Below are positions 35,271 through 49,812 of a stretch of DNA of 64,000 nucleotides, piece after piece. Under the pieces are notes generated by a model. The model was not told the origin of the DNA. It saw nothing but the letters and a program-made list of their open reading frames with translations, and did no database searches. The position numbers were made by a program, and so were the translations under genes. Every line of letters starts with the position of its first letter. The first letter of the stretch is position 1. Where the stretch lies: contig NC_081190.1 of the NCBI RefSeq assembly GCF_902713425.1, positions 98,835,571 to 98,899,570 of the forward strand. The letters run 5' to 3'. Source of the DNA: Acipenser ruthenus (lineage: Eukaryota > Chordata > Actinopteri > Acipenseriformes > Acipenseridae).

Positions 35271-36617
35271 AGAGTCACTTACAATAGGACCTGGGTTTTA
35301 CATCTCATTTGAAGGAAGGAGCACAAGGAGGTTAAGGGACTTGCTCAGGGACAGGGTCACACACAATGAGCCAGTGGCTGAGCTGGGATTGAACCAGGAA
35401 CCTCCCGGTAACAAGAGCTTTTCTTTAACCACCTGACCACTAAGCCCCTTAAAACATATCTTGGCAGACAAACACTTTAATTAGACAACATAAAACCACA
35501 TACAAGCAGATTTACAAGCAGGGCTGCAATCGCGTTCGCGCTCTCCCCTGATGTTATAGTCAAAGTTAAAAACACAGGTATTGAAAGCAATTAGCGATTA
35601 TCTATATATCTCCAGCAGGTGGCTCTGTCAGACTGGGAATGAGATTTTGTTTTTTCTTTCGGAGCGTATAATGTTCTAGAAAGTACCAAAGTGTTTTATG
35701 TACATGTATTGTGAAGTGTTTCATCTTGAGAAGACAAAGTAACGAGTCAGCGGCACGTGTATCAAAGTTACAAAGTTGCTAATATTAAAGAAGACGAGGT
35801 TCAGCGGTACAGTTGTTTTTTTTAAAACATAGTGTTTCAGCTCTGTACAGACGTTCTATGTCGTTATCCGTTATTGATTCAGCTTTATTTAGATGATTGC
35901 CTTTACCTTGTTTTAATTTCCCGTTCCTCTGAGATACGAATCTACCAGCTTTACATCTTTTTTTTTTTTTTTTAACGTATTCTCATTTTGTTGATCATTA
36001 ATGCACATTTCTGTACTGTGGGTGTTGTCGAGCGATTGAAAACGAGACATTTTGTGTTGGAATTGAAAGTGATGGTCTCGAGGAGTCGAACAAGTCACAA
36101 TAAGCCTTCATCCATGTATCATGTAACCACATGTATGCTGTCTCTAACTGGAGGAGAGGGACCCTTGCAGTACTGCTCAGCCTAAAGAACCACACGAGTT
36201 GTTTGAAAGGGGGATTTATTTTGTAGAATAAACATCAAATTGGTTTCAGGGCATACAGTCCTCCAACGGCAACACAGCTCAGTACAGCTGAGATCCATTA
36301 CAACACTGCTGCAGATTCAAACTAAAAGAGGGTAATATACAAAATGGATGCCTTTGAGAACTTAACACTTTCAATGCCAACGTGTGGCTACTACTTTGTG
36401 AACATACAATTTCGCAAGAATCTAATGGCACTTTTAATGCTGCTATATATACACACACAGACACACGGACACACGGGCCCGCACACGTGGAGCCCAGAGC
36501 TGCTTAAATGTTAACGTTTGTGACAAATTAGAGATCTGGAAATCCCTCCCCCAACCTGTCATTGCATGAATGATATTAACTTAATACTATGAAAGAGATA
36601 AACCAAGACTGTCGTTC

Positions 36618-36738
36618 GCTTACGGCCATACCACCTTGAGAACGCCCGATCTCGTCTGATCTCGGAAGCTAAGCAAGGTCGGGCCTGGTTAGTACTTGGA
36701 TGGGAGACCGCCTGGGAATACCAGGTGCTGTAAGCTTT
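36618..36738 (+). rRNA. 5S ribosomal RNA, unit 7
   Basis: Identical by eye to unit 1. Confidence 0.98.
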
Positions 36739-37629
36739 TCTTTCTGCAGCTTGACAGGGGGCGCTATTTCCCTTGTTATTTATGTTACTAACCTGGAAGC
36801 TGTAAGTCTAAACATCGTTTTCTTTTTTTGGTTTTTTTATTGTCCCATTCCACACACGAACAAGTATTGTATCAGCCTTTACTGGTTTTGAAAACTGAGT
36901 TAGGACAGAAAGGGTTATCGTATTATATTCTAAGCCGAAACTACCAGTAGCGGTCCGATACAAACAAATGTGAACAGGGTTAAGACAAAAGTACTGACGA
37001 GTTTTGCTAGTTATGGTTAGTTTAATTAATTAAAAAAAGAAATAACAGTTGATGAAGTACTTTTTATTATAGTAACAGAACGAGACATGTTTTAAAGCCA
37101 CAAACTGCGTGTTTAGATTATTGTGCCAAACAAGAGAACAAAACGAGCATATCAACCAAGAACGGATTTAGTGACCCGTTCATTCGTTCGAGTTTATTTA
37201 TATTATGTGTGACCTTAACAAATGTTTGACCAATGTTTTGCTTGCTTTCTTTTTGAAAGTCGTACATTTGTTACATTTTTTTTAATTTCGTTTACGCAGA
37301 CGTGTATACAGACCCGTCGCTTCTTTTGCGGAACATCTCACATGCTGCTGCACGAATGACGTCGTCCTGTGTAAATCCTGGCATCTTGTCCTCCAATGAT
37401 AAAGGCGCATGCAAATATATACCGAGAGGCATTACGGGAATGCAATTTATAAATACTTATACTGAAAACTGAAGGAACCCATTACACCCAACAGACTGGA
37501 AAGTGCGCTATGATAACAATGAAAATGTTATATTAGGAAAAGAGTGTTTCTTTAAATTGCAGATGTAGGCACCGTTTCTTTGAAAAATGTCTCTTGTGGA
37601 CGGGTGACGACTCGCAATGTGTACAACTC

Positions 37630-37793
37630 ATACTTACCTGGCAGGGGAGATACCATGATCATGAAGGTGGTTCACCCAGGGCGAGGCTCGGCCATTGCAC
37701 TCCGGCTGTGCTGACCCCTGCGAATTCCCCAAATGCGGGAATCTCGACTGCATAATTTCTGGTAGTGGGGGACTGCGTTCGCGCTCTCCCCTG
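37630..37793 (+). ncRNA. U1 snRNA, unit 7
   Basis: Full-length, no change seen. Confidence 0.98.
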
Positions 37794-38145
37794 AAACTAT
37801 GGTCAAAGACAGAAACAAACACGAACCCGTCGCAGGAAGGAACTCACTCACTCACTAGTTGTTCAACAACTCTCCGGCAGGCGGCTTCGTCACACAGGGA
37901 GTCAGGTTTTCTTTAAAAGGAGCTCAATGTTTTTAGCTTTCTGACTGTCAAATAAATAGCTACGTGGTTCCTGCACATCTATTTCCATGTTTCGTTATTT
38001 TTTATTGACAAGACTAAAAGTAAAGACTCAGCAGTGTCTGTATCAAAGTTTTTATTTTTATTTTAAATAATTGGAAATCATTTTCGAGCTTATCAGTTTT
38101 ATTTATTTAGTTGATGTTTTTTATTCAGATAAACTGTGCATCACA

Positions 38146-38177
<32 letters not shown>

Positions 38178-39524
38178 AGAGTCACTTACAATAGGACCTG
38201 GGTTTTACATCTCATTTGAAGGAAGGAGCACAAGGAGGTTAAGGGACTTGCTCAGGGACAGGGTCACACACAATGAGCCAGTGGCTGAGCTGGGATTGAA
38301 CCAGGAACCTCCCGGTAACAAGAGCTTTTCTTTAACCACCTGACCACTAAGCCCCTTAAAACATATCTTGGCAGACAAACACTTTAATTAGACAACATAA
38401 AACCACATACAAGCAGATTTACAAGCAGGGCTGCAATCGCGTTCGCGCTCTCCCCTGATGTTATAGTCAAAGTTAAAAACACAGGTATTGAAAGCAATTA
38501 GCGATTATCTATATATCTCCAGCAGGTGGCTCTGTCAGACTGGAAATGAGATTTTGTTTTTTCTTTCGGAGCGTATAATGTTCTAGAAAGTACCAAAGTG
38601 TTTTATGTACATGTATTGTGAAGTGTTTCATCTTGAGAAGACAAAGTAACGAGTCAGCGGCACGTGTATCAAAGTTACAAAGTTGCTAATATTAAAGAAG
38701 ACGAGGTTCAGCGGTACAGTTGTTTTTTTTAAAACATAGTGTTTCAGCTCTGTACAGACGTTCTATGTCGTTATCCGTTATTGATTCAGCTTTATTTAGA
38801 TGATTGCCTTTACCTTGTTTTAATTTCCCGTTCCTCTGAGATACGAATCTACCAGCTTTACATCTTTTTTTTTTTTTTTTAACGTATTCTCATTTTGTTG
38901 ATCATTAATGCACATTTCTGTACTGTGGGTGTTGTCGAGCGATTGAAAACGAGACATTTTGTGTTGGAATTGAAAGTGATGGTCTCGAGGAGTCGAACAA
39001 GTCACAATAAGCCTTCATCCATGTATCATGTAACCACATGTATGCTGTCTCTAACTGGAGGAGAGGGACCCTTGCAGTACTGCTCAGCCTAAAGAACCAC
39101 ACGAGTTGTTTGAAAGGGGGATTTATTTTGTAGAATAAACATCAAATTGGTTTCAGGGCATACAGTCCTCCAACGGCAACACAGCTCAGTACAGCTGAGA
39201 TCCATTACAACACTGCTGCAGATTCAAACTAAAAGAGGGTAATATACAAAATGGATGCCTTTGAGAACTTAACACTTTCAATGCCAACGTGTGGCTACTA
39301 CTTTGTGAACATACAATTTCGCAAGAATCTAATGGCACTTTTAATGCTGCTATATATACACACACAGACACACGGACACACGGGCCCGCACACGTGGAGC
39401 CCAGAGCTGCTTAAATGTTAACGTTTGTGACAAATTAGAGATCTGGAAATCCCTCCCCCAACCTGTCATTGCATGAATGATATTAACTTAATACTATGAA
39501 AGAGATAAACCAAGACTGTCGTTC

Positions 39525-39645
39525 GCTTACGGCCATACCACCTTGAGAACGCCCGATCTCGTCTGATCTCGGAAGCTAAGCAAGGTCGGGCCTGGTTAGT
39601 ACTTGGATGGGAGACCGCCTGGGAATACCAGGTGCTGTAAGCTTT
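39525..39645 (+). rRNA. 5S ribosomal RNA, unit 8
   Basis: Identical by eye to unit 1 although the spacer of this unit is divergent. Confidence 0.98.
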
Positions 39646-40535
39646 TCTTTCTGCAGCTTGACAGGGGGCGCTATTTCCCTTGTTATTTATGTTACTAACC
39701 TGGAAGCTGTAAGTCTAAACATCGTTTTCTTTTTTTGGTTTTTTTATTGTCCCATTCCACACACGAACAAGTATTGTATCAGCCTTTACTGGTTTTGAAA
39801 ACTGAGTTAGGACAGAAAGGGTTATCGTATTATATTCTAAGCCGAAACTACCAGTAGCGGTCCGATACAAACAAATGTGAACAGGGTTAAGACAAAAGTA
39901 CTGACGAGTTTTGCTAGTTATGGTTAGTTTAATTAATTAAAAAAAGAAATAACAGTTGATGAAGTACTTTTTATTATAGTAACAGAACGAGACATGTTTT
40001 AAAGCCACAAACTGCGTGTTTAGATTATTGTGCCAAACAAGAGAACAAAACGAGCATATCAACCAAGAACGGATTTAGTGACCCGTTCATTCGTTCGAGT
40101 TTATTTATATTATGTGTGACCTTAACAAATGTTTGACCAATGTTTTGCTTGCTTTCTTTTTGAAAGTCGTACATTTGTTACATTTTTTTTATTTCGTTTA
40201 CGCAGACGTGTATACAGACCCGTCGCTTCTTTTGCGGAACATCTCACATGCTGCTGCACGAATGACGTCGTCCTGTGTAAATCCTGGCATCTTGTCCTCC
40301 AATGATAAAGGCGCATGCAAATATATACCGAGAGGCATTACGGGAATGCAATTTATAAATACTTATACTGAAAACTGAAGGAACCCATTACACCCAACAG
40401 ACTGGAAAGTGCGCTATGATAACAATGAAAATGTTATATTAGGAAAAGAGTGTTTCTTTAAATTGCAGATGTAGGCACCGTTTCTTTGAAAAATGTCTCT
40501 TGTGGACGGGTGACGACTCGCAATGTGTACAACTC

Positions 40536-40699
40536 ATACTTACCTGGCAGGGGAGATACCATGATCATGAAGGTGGTTCACCCAGGGCGAGGCTCGGCCA
40601 TTGCACTCCGGCTGTGCTGACCCCTGCGAATTCCCCAAATGCGGGAATCTCGACTGCATAATTTCTGGTAGTGGGGGACTGCGTTCGCGCTCTCCCCTG
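40536..40699 (+). ncRNA. U1 snRNA, unit 8
   Basis: RNA body unchanged; the 3' box begins ggcc instead of ggtc. Confidence 0.97.
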
Positions 40700-41059
40700 A
40701 AACTATGGCCAAAGACAGAAACAAACACGAACCCGTCGGAGGAAGGAACTCACTCACTAGTTGTTCAACAACTCTCCGGCAGGCGGCTTCGTCACACAGG
40801 GAGTCAGGTTTTCTTTAAAAGGAGCTCAATGTTTTTAGCTTTCTGACTGTCAAATAAATAGCTACGTGGTTCCTGCACATCTATTTCCATGTTTCGTTAT
40901 TTTTTATTGACAAGACTAAAAGTAAAGACTCAGCAGTGTCTGTATCAAAGTTTTTATTTTTATTTTAAATAATTGGAAATCATTTTCGAGCTTATCAGTT
41001 TTATTTATTTAGTTGATGTTTTTTATTCAAAGCAACTTACAGATAAACTGTGCATCACA

Positions 41060-41105
<46 letters not shown>

Positions 41106-42452
41106 AGTCACTTACAATAGGACCTGGGTTTTACATCTCATTTGAAGGAAGGAGCACAAGGAGGTTAAGGGACTTGCTCAGGGACAGGGTCACACACAAT
41201 GAGCCAGTGGCTGAGCTGGGATTGAACCAGGAACCTCCCGGTAACAAGAGCTTTTCTTTAACCACCTGACCACTAAGCCCCTTAAATCATATCTTGGCAG
41301 ACAAACACTTTAATTAGACAACATAAAACCACATACAAGCAGATTTACAAGCAGGGCTGCAATCGCGTTCGCGCTCTCCCCTGATGTTATAGTCAAAGTT
41401 AAAAACACAGGTATTGAAAGCAATTAGCGATTATCTATATATCTCCAGCAGGTGGCTCTGTCAGACTGGGAATGAGATTTTGTTTTTTCTTTCGGAGCGT
41501 ATAATGTTCTAGAAAGTACCAAAGTGTTTTATGTACATGTATTGTGAAGTGTTTCATCTTGAGAAGACAAAGTAACGAGTCAGCGGCACGTGTATCAAAG
41601 TTACAAAGTTGCTAATATTAAAGAAGACGAGGTTCAGCGGTACAGTTGTTTTTTTAAACCATAGTGTTTCAGTTCTGTACAGACGTTCTATGTCGTTATC
41701 CGTTATTGATTCAGCTTTATTTAGATGATTGCCTTTACCTTGTTTTAATTTCCCGTTCCTCTGAGATACGAATCTACCAGCTTTACATCTTTTTTTTTTT
41801 TTTTTTTAACGTATTCTCATTTTGTTGATCATTAATGCACATTTCTGTACTGTGGGTGTTGTCGAGCGATTGAAAACGAGACATTTTGTGTTTGAATTGA
41901 AAGTGATGGTCTCGAGGAGTCGAACAGGTCACAATAAGCCTTCATCCATGTATCATGTAACCACATGTATGCTGTCTCTAACTGGAGGAGAGGGACCCTT
42001 GCCGTACTGCTCAGCCTAAAGAACCACACGAGTTGTTTGAAAGGGGGATTTATTTTGTAGAATAAACATCAAATTGGTTTCAGGGCATACAGTCCTCCAA
42101 CGGCAACACAGCTCAGTAGTACAGCTGAGATCCATTACAACACTGCTGCAGATTCAAACTAAAAGAGGGTAATATACAAAATGGATGCCTTTGAGAACTT
42201 AACACTTTCAATGCCAACGTGTGGCTACTACTTTGTGAACATACAATTTCGCAAGAATCTAATGGCACTTTTAATGCTGCTATATACACACACAGACACA
42301 CGGACACACGGGCCCGCACACGTGGAGCCCAGAGCTGCTTAAATGTTAACGTTTGTGACAAATTAGAGATCTGGAAATCCCTCCCCCAACCTGTCATTGC
42401 ATGAATGATATTAACTTAATACTATGAAAGAGATAAACCAAGACTGTCGTTC

Positions 42453-42573
42453 GCTTACGGCCATACCACCTTGAGAACGCCCGATCTCGTCTGATCTCGG
42501 AAGCTAAGCAAGGTCGGGCCTGGTTAGTACTTGGATGGGAGACCGCCTGGGAATACCAGGTGCTGTAAGCTTT
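42453..42573 (+). rRNA. 5S ribosomal RNA, unit 9
   Basis: Identical by eye to unit 1 within a divergent unit. Confidence 0.98.
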
Positions 42574-43464
42574 TCTTTCTGCAGCTTGACAGGGGGCGCT
42601 ATTTCCCTTGTTATTTATGTTACTAACCTGGAAGCTGTAAGTCTAAACATCGTTTTCTTTTTTTGGTTTTTTTATTGTCCCATTCCACACACGAACAAGT
42701 ATTGTATCAGCCTTTACTGGTTTTGAAAACTGAGTTAGGACAGAAAGGGTTATCGTATTATATTCTAAGCCGAAACTACCAGTAGCGGTCCGATACAAAC
42801 AAATGTGAACAGGGTTAAGACAAAAGTACTGACGAGTTTTGCTAGTTATGGTTAGTTTAATGAATTAAAAAAAGAAATAAAAGTTGATGAAGTACTTTTT
42901 ATTATAGTAACAGAACGAGACATGTTTTAAAGCCACAAACTGCGTGTTTAGATTATTGTGCCAAACAAGAGAACAAAACGAGCATATCAACCAAGAACGG
43001 ATTTAGTGACCCGTTCATTCGTTCGAGTTTATTTATATTATGTGTGACCTTAACAAATGTTTGACCAATGTTTTGCTTGCTTTCTTTTTGAAAGTCGTAC
43101 ATTTGTTACATTTTTTTTTATTTCGTTTACGCAGACGTGTATACAGACCCGTCGCTTCTTTTGCGGAACATCTCACATGCTGCTGCACGAATGACGTCGT
43201 CCTGTGTAAATCCTGGCATCTTGTCCTCCAATGATAAAGGCGCATGCAAATATATACCGAGAGGCATTACGGGAATGCAATTTATAAATACTTATACTGA
43301 AAACTGAAGGAACCCATTACACCCAACAGACTGGAAAGTGCGATATGATAACAATGAAAATGTTATATTAGGAAAAGAGTGTTTCTTTAAATTGCAGATG
43401 TAGGCACCGTTTCTTTGAAAAATGTCTCTTGTGGACGGGTGACGACTCGCAATGTGTACAACTC

Positions 43465-43628
43465 ATACTTACCTGGCAGGGGAGATACCATGATCATGAA
43501 GGTGGTTCACCCAGGGCGAGGCTCGGCCATTGCACTCCGGCTGTGCTGACCCCTGCGAATTCCCCAAATGCGGGAATCTCGACTGCATAATTTCTGGTAG
43601 TGGGGGACTGCGTTCGCGCTCTCCCCTG
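43465..43628 (+). ncRNA. U1 snRNA, unit 9
   Basis: Full-length, no change in the RNA seen; lies in a divergent unit. Confidence 0.98.
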
Positions 43629-45343
43629 AAACTATGGTCAAAGACAGAAACAAACACGAACCCGTCGGAGGAAGGAACTCCCTCACTAGTTGTTCAACAA
43701 CTCTCCGGCAGGCGGCTTCGTCACACAGGGAGTCAGGTTTTCTTTAAAAGGAGCTCAATGTTTTTAGCTTTCTGACTGTCAAATAAATAGCTACGTGGTT
43801 CCTGCACATCTATTTCCATGTTTCGTTATTTTTTATTGACAAGACTAAAAGTAAAGACTCAGCAGTGTCTGTATCAAAGTTTTTATTTTTATTTTAAATA
43901 ATTGGAAATCATTTTCGAGCTTATCAGTTTTATTTATTTAGTTGATGTTTTTTATTCAGATAAACTGTGCATCACAACTGCTGCTGCTGCTGCTGCAGAG
44001 TCACTTACAATAGGACCTGGGTTTTACATCTCATTTGAAGGAAGGAGCACAAGGAGGTTAAGGGACTTGCTCAGGGACAGGGTCACACACAATGAGCCAG
44101 TGGCTGAGCTGGGATTGAACCAGGAACCTCCCGGTAACAAGAGCTTTTCTTTAACCACCTGACCACTAAGCCCCTTAAATCATATCTTGGCAGACAAACA
44201 CTTTAATTAGACAACATAAAACCACATACAAGCAGATTTACAAGCAGGGCTGCAATCGCGTTCGCGCTCTCCCCTGATGTTATAGTCAAAGTTAAAAACA
44301 CAGGTATTGAAAGCAATTAGCGATTATCTATATATCTCCAGCAGGTGGCTCTGTCAGACTGGGAATGAGATTTTGTTTTTTCTTTCGGAGCGTATAATGT
44401 TCTAGAAAGTACCAAAGTGTTTTATGTACATGTATTGTGAAGTGTTTCATCTTGAGAAGACAAAGTAACGAGTCAGCGGCACGTGTATCAAAGTTACAAA
44501 GTTGCTAATATTAAAGAAGACGAGGTTCAGCGGTACAGTTGTTTTTTTAAAACATAGTGTTTCAGTTCTGTACAGACGTTCTATGTCGTTATCCGTTATT
44601 GATTCAGCTTTATTTAGATGATTGCCTTTACCTTGTTTTAATTTCCCGTTCCTCTGAGATACGAATCTACCAGCTTTACATCTTTTTTTTTTTTTTTTTA
44701 ACGTATTCTCATTTTGTTGATCATTAATGCACATTTCTGTACTGTGGGTGTTGTCGAGCGATTGAAAACGAGACATTTTGTGTTTGAATTGAAAGTGATG
44801 GTCTCGAGGAGTCGAACAGGTCACAATAAGCCTTCATCCATGTATCATGTAACCACATGTATGCTGTCTCTAACTGGAGGAGAGGGACCCTTGCCGTACT
44901 GCTCAGCCTAAAGAACCACACGAGTTGTTTGAAAGGGGGATTTATTTTGTAGAATAAACATCAAATTGGTTTCAGGGCATACAGTCCTCCAACGGCAACA
45001 CAGCTCAGTACAGCTGAGATCCATTACAACACTGCTGCAGATTCAAACTAAAAGAGGGTAATATACAAAATGGATGCCTTTGAGAACTTAACACTTTCAA
45101 TGCCAACGTGTGGCTACTACTTTGTGAACATACAATTTCGCAAGAATCTAATGGCACTTTTAATGCTGCTATATATACACACACAGACACACGGACACAC
45201 GGGCCCGCACACGTGGAGCCCAGAGCTGCTTAAATGTTAACGTTTGTGACAAACTAGAGATCTGGAAATCCCTCCCCCAACCTGTCATTGCATGAATGAT
45301 ATTAACTTAATACTATGAAAGAGATAAACCAAGACTGTCGTTC

Positions 45344-45464
45344 GCTTACGGCCATACCACCTTGAGAACGCCCGATCTCGTCTGATCTCGGAAGCTAAGC
45401 AAGGTCGGGCCTGGTTAGTACTTGGATGGGAGACCGCCTGGGAATACCAGGTGCTGTAAGCTTT
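45344..45464 (+). rRNA. 5S ribosomal RNA, unit 10
   Basis: Identical by eye to unit 1. Confidence 0.98.
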
Positions 45465-46355
45465 TCTTTCTGCAGCTTGACAGGGGGCGCTATTTCCCTT
45501 GTTATTTATGTTACTAACCTGGAAGCTGTAAGTCTAAACATCGTTTTCTTTTTTTGGTTTTTTTATTGTCCCATTCCACACACGAACAAGTATTGTATCA
45601 GCCTTTACTGGTTTTGAAAACTGAGTTAGGACAGAAAGGGTTATCGTATTATATTCTAAGCCGAAACTACCAGTAGCGGTCCGATACAAACAAATGTGAA
45701 CAGGGTTAAGACAAAAGTACTGACGAGTTTTGCTAGTTATGGTTAGTTTAATTAATTAAAAAAAGAAATAACAGTTGATGAAGTACTTTTTATTATAGTA
45801 ACAGAACGAGACATGTTTTAAAGCCACAAACTGCGTGTTTAGATTATTGTGCCAAACAAGAGAACAAAACGAGCATATCAACCAAGAACGGATTTAGTGA
45901 CCCGTTCATTCGTTCGAGTTTATTTATATTATGTGTGACCTTAACAAATGTTTGACCAATGTTTTGCTTGCTTTCTTTTTGAAAGTCGTACATTTGTTAC
46001 ATTTTTTTTAATTTCGTTTACGCAGACGTGTATACAGACCCGTCGCTTCTTTTGCGGAACATCTCACATGCTGCTGCACGAATGACGTCGTCCTGTGTAA
46101 ATCCTGGCATCTTGTCCTCCAATGATAAAGGCGCATGCAAATATATACCGAGAGGCATTACGGGAATGCAATTTATAAATACTTATACTGAAAACTGAAG
46201 GAACCCATTACACCCAACAGACTGGAAAGTGCGCTATGATAACAATGAAAATGTTATATTAGGAAAAGAGTGTTTCTTTAAATTGCAGATGTAGGCACCG
46301 TTTCTTTGAAAAATGTCTCTTGTGGACGGGTGACGACTCGCAATGTGTACAACTC

Positions 46356-46519
46356 ATACTTACCTGGCAGGGGAGATACCATGATCATGAAGGTGGTTCA
46401 CCCAGGGCGAGGCTCGGCCATTGCACTCCGGCTGTGCTGACCCCTGCGAATTCCCCAAATGCGGGAATCTCGACTGCATAATTTCTGGTAGTGGGGGACT
46501 GCGTTCGCGCTCTCCCCTG
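46356..46519 (+). ncRNA. U1 snRNA, unit 10
   Basis: Full-length, no change seen. Confidence 0.98.
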
Positions 46520-46871
46520 AAACTATGGTCAAAGACAGAAACAAACACGAACCCGTCGCAGGAAGGAACTCACTCACTCACTAGTTGTTCAACAACTCTC
46601 CGGCAGGCGGCTTCGTCACACAGGGAGTCAGGTTTTCTTTAAAAGGAGCTCAATGTTTTTAGCTTTCTGACTGTCAAATAAATAGCTACGTGGTTCCTGC
46701 ACATCTATTTCCATGTTTCGTTATTTTTTATTGACAAGACTAAAAGTAAAGACTCAGCAGTGTCTGTATCAAAGTTTTTATTTTTATTTTAAATAATTGG
46801 AAATCATTTTCGAGCTTATCAGTTTTATTTATTTAGTTGATGTTTTTTATTCAGATAAACTGTGCATCACA

Positions 46872-46903
<32 letters not shown>

Positions 46904-48250
46904 AGAGTCACTTACAATAGGACCTGGGTTTTACATCTCATTTGAAGGAAGGAGCACAAGGAGGTTAAGGGACTTGCTCAGGGACAGGGTCACACACAAT
47001 GAGCCAGTGGCTGAGCTGGGATTGAACCAGGAACCTCCCGGTAACAAGAGCTTTTCTTTAACCACCTGACCACTAAGCCCCTTAAAACATATCTTGGCAG
47101 ACAAACACTTTAATTAGACAACATAAAACCACATACAAGCAGATTTACAAGCAGGGCTGCAATCGCGTTCGCGCTCTCCCCTGATGTTATAGTCAAAGTT
47201 AAAAACACAGGTATTGAAAGCAATTAGCGATTATCTATATATCTCCAGCAGGTGGCTCTGTCAGACTGGGAATGAGATTTTGTTTTTTCTTTCGGAGCGT
47301 ATAATGTTCTAGAAAGTACCAAAGTGTTTTATGTACATGTATTGTGAAGTGTTTCATCTTGAGAAGACAAAGTAACGAGTCAGCGGCACGTGTATCAAAG
47401 TTACAAAGTTGCTAATATTAAAGAAGACGAGGTTCAGCGGTACAGTTGTTTTTTTTAAAACATAGTGTTTCAGCTCTGTACAGACGTTCTATGTCGTTAT
47501 CCGTTATTGATTCAGCTTTATTTAGATGATTGCCTTTACCTTGTTTTAATTTCCCGTTCCTCTGAGATACGAATCTACCAGCTTTACATCTTTTTTTTTT
47601 TTTTTTAACGTATTCTCATTTTGTTGATCATTAATGCACATTTCTGTACTGTGGGTGTTGTCGAGCGATTGAAAACGAGACATTTTGTGTTGGAATTGAA
47701 AGTGATGGTCTCGAGGAGTCGAACAAGTCACAATAAGCCTTCATCCATGTATCATGTAACCACATGTATGCTGTCTCTAACTGGAGGAGAGGGACCCTTG
47801 CAGTACTGCTCAGCCTAAAGAACCACACGAGTTGTTTGAAAGGGGGATTTATTTTGTAGAATAAACATCAAATTGGTTTCAGGGCATACAGTCCTCCAAC
47901 GGCAACACAGCTCAGTACAGCTGAGATCCATTACAACACTGCTGCAGATTCAAACTAAAAGAGGGTAATATACAAAATGGATGCCTTTGAGAACTTAACA
48001 CTTTCAATGCCAACGTGTGGCTACTACTTTGTGAACATACAATTTCGCAAGAATCTAATGGCACTTTTAATGCTGCTATATATACACACACAGACACACG
48101 GACACACGGGCCCGCACACGTGGAGCCCAGAGCTGCTTAAATGTTAACGTTTGTGACAAATTAGAGATCTGGAAATCCCTCCCCCAACCTGTCATTGCAT
48201 GAATGATATTAACTTAATACTATGAAAGAGATAAACCAAGACTGTCGTTC

Positions 48251-48371
48251 GCTTACGGCCATACCACCTTGAGAACGCCCGATCTCGTCTGATCTCGGAA
48301 GCTAAGCAAGGTCGGGCCTGGTTAGTACTTGGATGGGAGACCGCCTGGGAATACCAGGTGCTGTAAGCTTT
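48251..48371 (+). rRNA. 5S ribosomal RNA, unit 11
   Basis: Identical by eye to unit 1. Confidence 0.98.
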
Positions 48372-49261
48372 TCTTTCTGCAGCTTGACAGGGGGCGCTAT
48401 TTCCCTTGTTATTTATGTTACTAACCTGGAAGCTGTAAGTCTAAACATCGTTTTCTTTTTTTGGTTTTTTTATTGTCCCATTCCACACACGAACAAGTAT
48501 TGTATCAGCCTTTACTGGTTTTGAAAACTGAGTTAGGACAGAAAGGGTTATCGTATTATATTCTAAGCCGAAACTACCAGTAGCGGTCCGATACAAACAA
48601 ATGTGAACAGGGTTAAGACAAAAGTACTGACGAGTTTTGCTAGTTATGGTTAGTTTAATTAATTAAAAAAAGAAATAACAGTTGATGAAGTACTTTTTAT
48701 TATAGTAACAGAACGAGACATGTTTTAAAGCCACAAACTGCGTGTTTAGATTATTGTGCCAAACAAGAGAACAAAACGAGCATATCAACCAAGAACGGAT
48801 TTAGTGACCCGTTCATTCGTTCGAGTTTATTTATATTATGTGTGACCTTAACAAATGTTTGACCAATGTTTTGCTTGCTTTCTTTTTGAAAGTCGTACAT
48901 TTGTTACATTTTTTTTATTTCGTTTACGCAGACGTGTATACAGACCCGTCGCTTCTTTTGCGGAACATCTCACATGCTGCTGCACGAATGACGTCGTCCT
49001 GTGTAAATCCTGGCATCTTGTCCTCCAATGATAAAGGCGCATGCAAATATATACCGAGAGGCATTACGGGAATGCAATTTATAAATACTTATACTGAAAA
49101 CTGAAGGAACCCATTACACCCAACAGACTGGAAAGTGCGCTATGATAACAATGAAAATGTTATATTAGGAAAAGAGTGTTTCTTTAAATTGCAGATGTAG
49201 GCACCGTTTCTTTGAAAAATGTCTCTTGTGGACGGGTGACGACTCGCAATGTGTACAACTC

Positions 49262-49425
49262 ATACTTACCTGGCAGGGGAGATACCATGATCATGAAGGT
49301 GGTTCACCCAGGGCGAGGCTCGGCCATTGCACTCCGGCTGTGCTGACCCCTGCGAATTCCCCAAATGCGGGAATCTCGACTGCATAATTTCTGGTAGTGG
49401 GGGACTGCGTTCGCGCTCTCCCCTG
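49262..49425 (+). ncRNA. U1 snRNA, unit 11
   Basis: Full-length, no change seen. Confidence 0.98.
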
Positions 49426-49777
49426 AAACTATGGTCAAAGACAGAAACAAACACGAACCCGTCGCAGGAAGGAACTCACTCACTCACTAGTTGTTCAACA
49501 ACTCTCCGGCAGGCGGCTTCGTCACACAGGGAGTCAGGTTTTCTTTAAAAGGAGCTCAATGTTTTTAGCTTTCTGACTGTCAAATAAATAGCTACGTGGT
49601 TCCTGCACATCTATTTCCATGTTTCGTTATTTTTTATTGACAAGACTAAAAGTAAAGACTCAGCAGTGTCTGTATCAAAGTTTTTATTTTTATTTTAAAT
49701 AATTGGAAATCATTTTCGAGCTTATCAGTTTTATTTATTTAGTTGATGTTTTTTATTCAGATAAACTGTGCATCACA

Positions 49778-49812
<35 letters not shown>

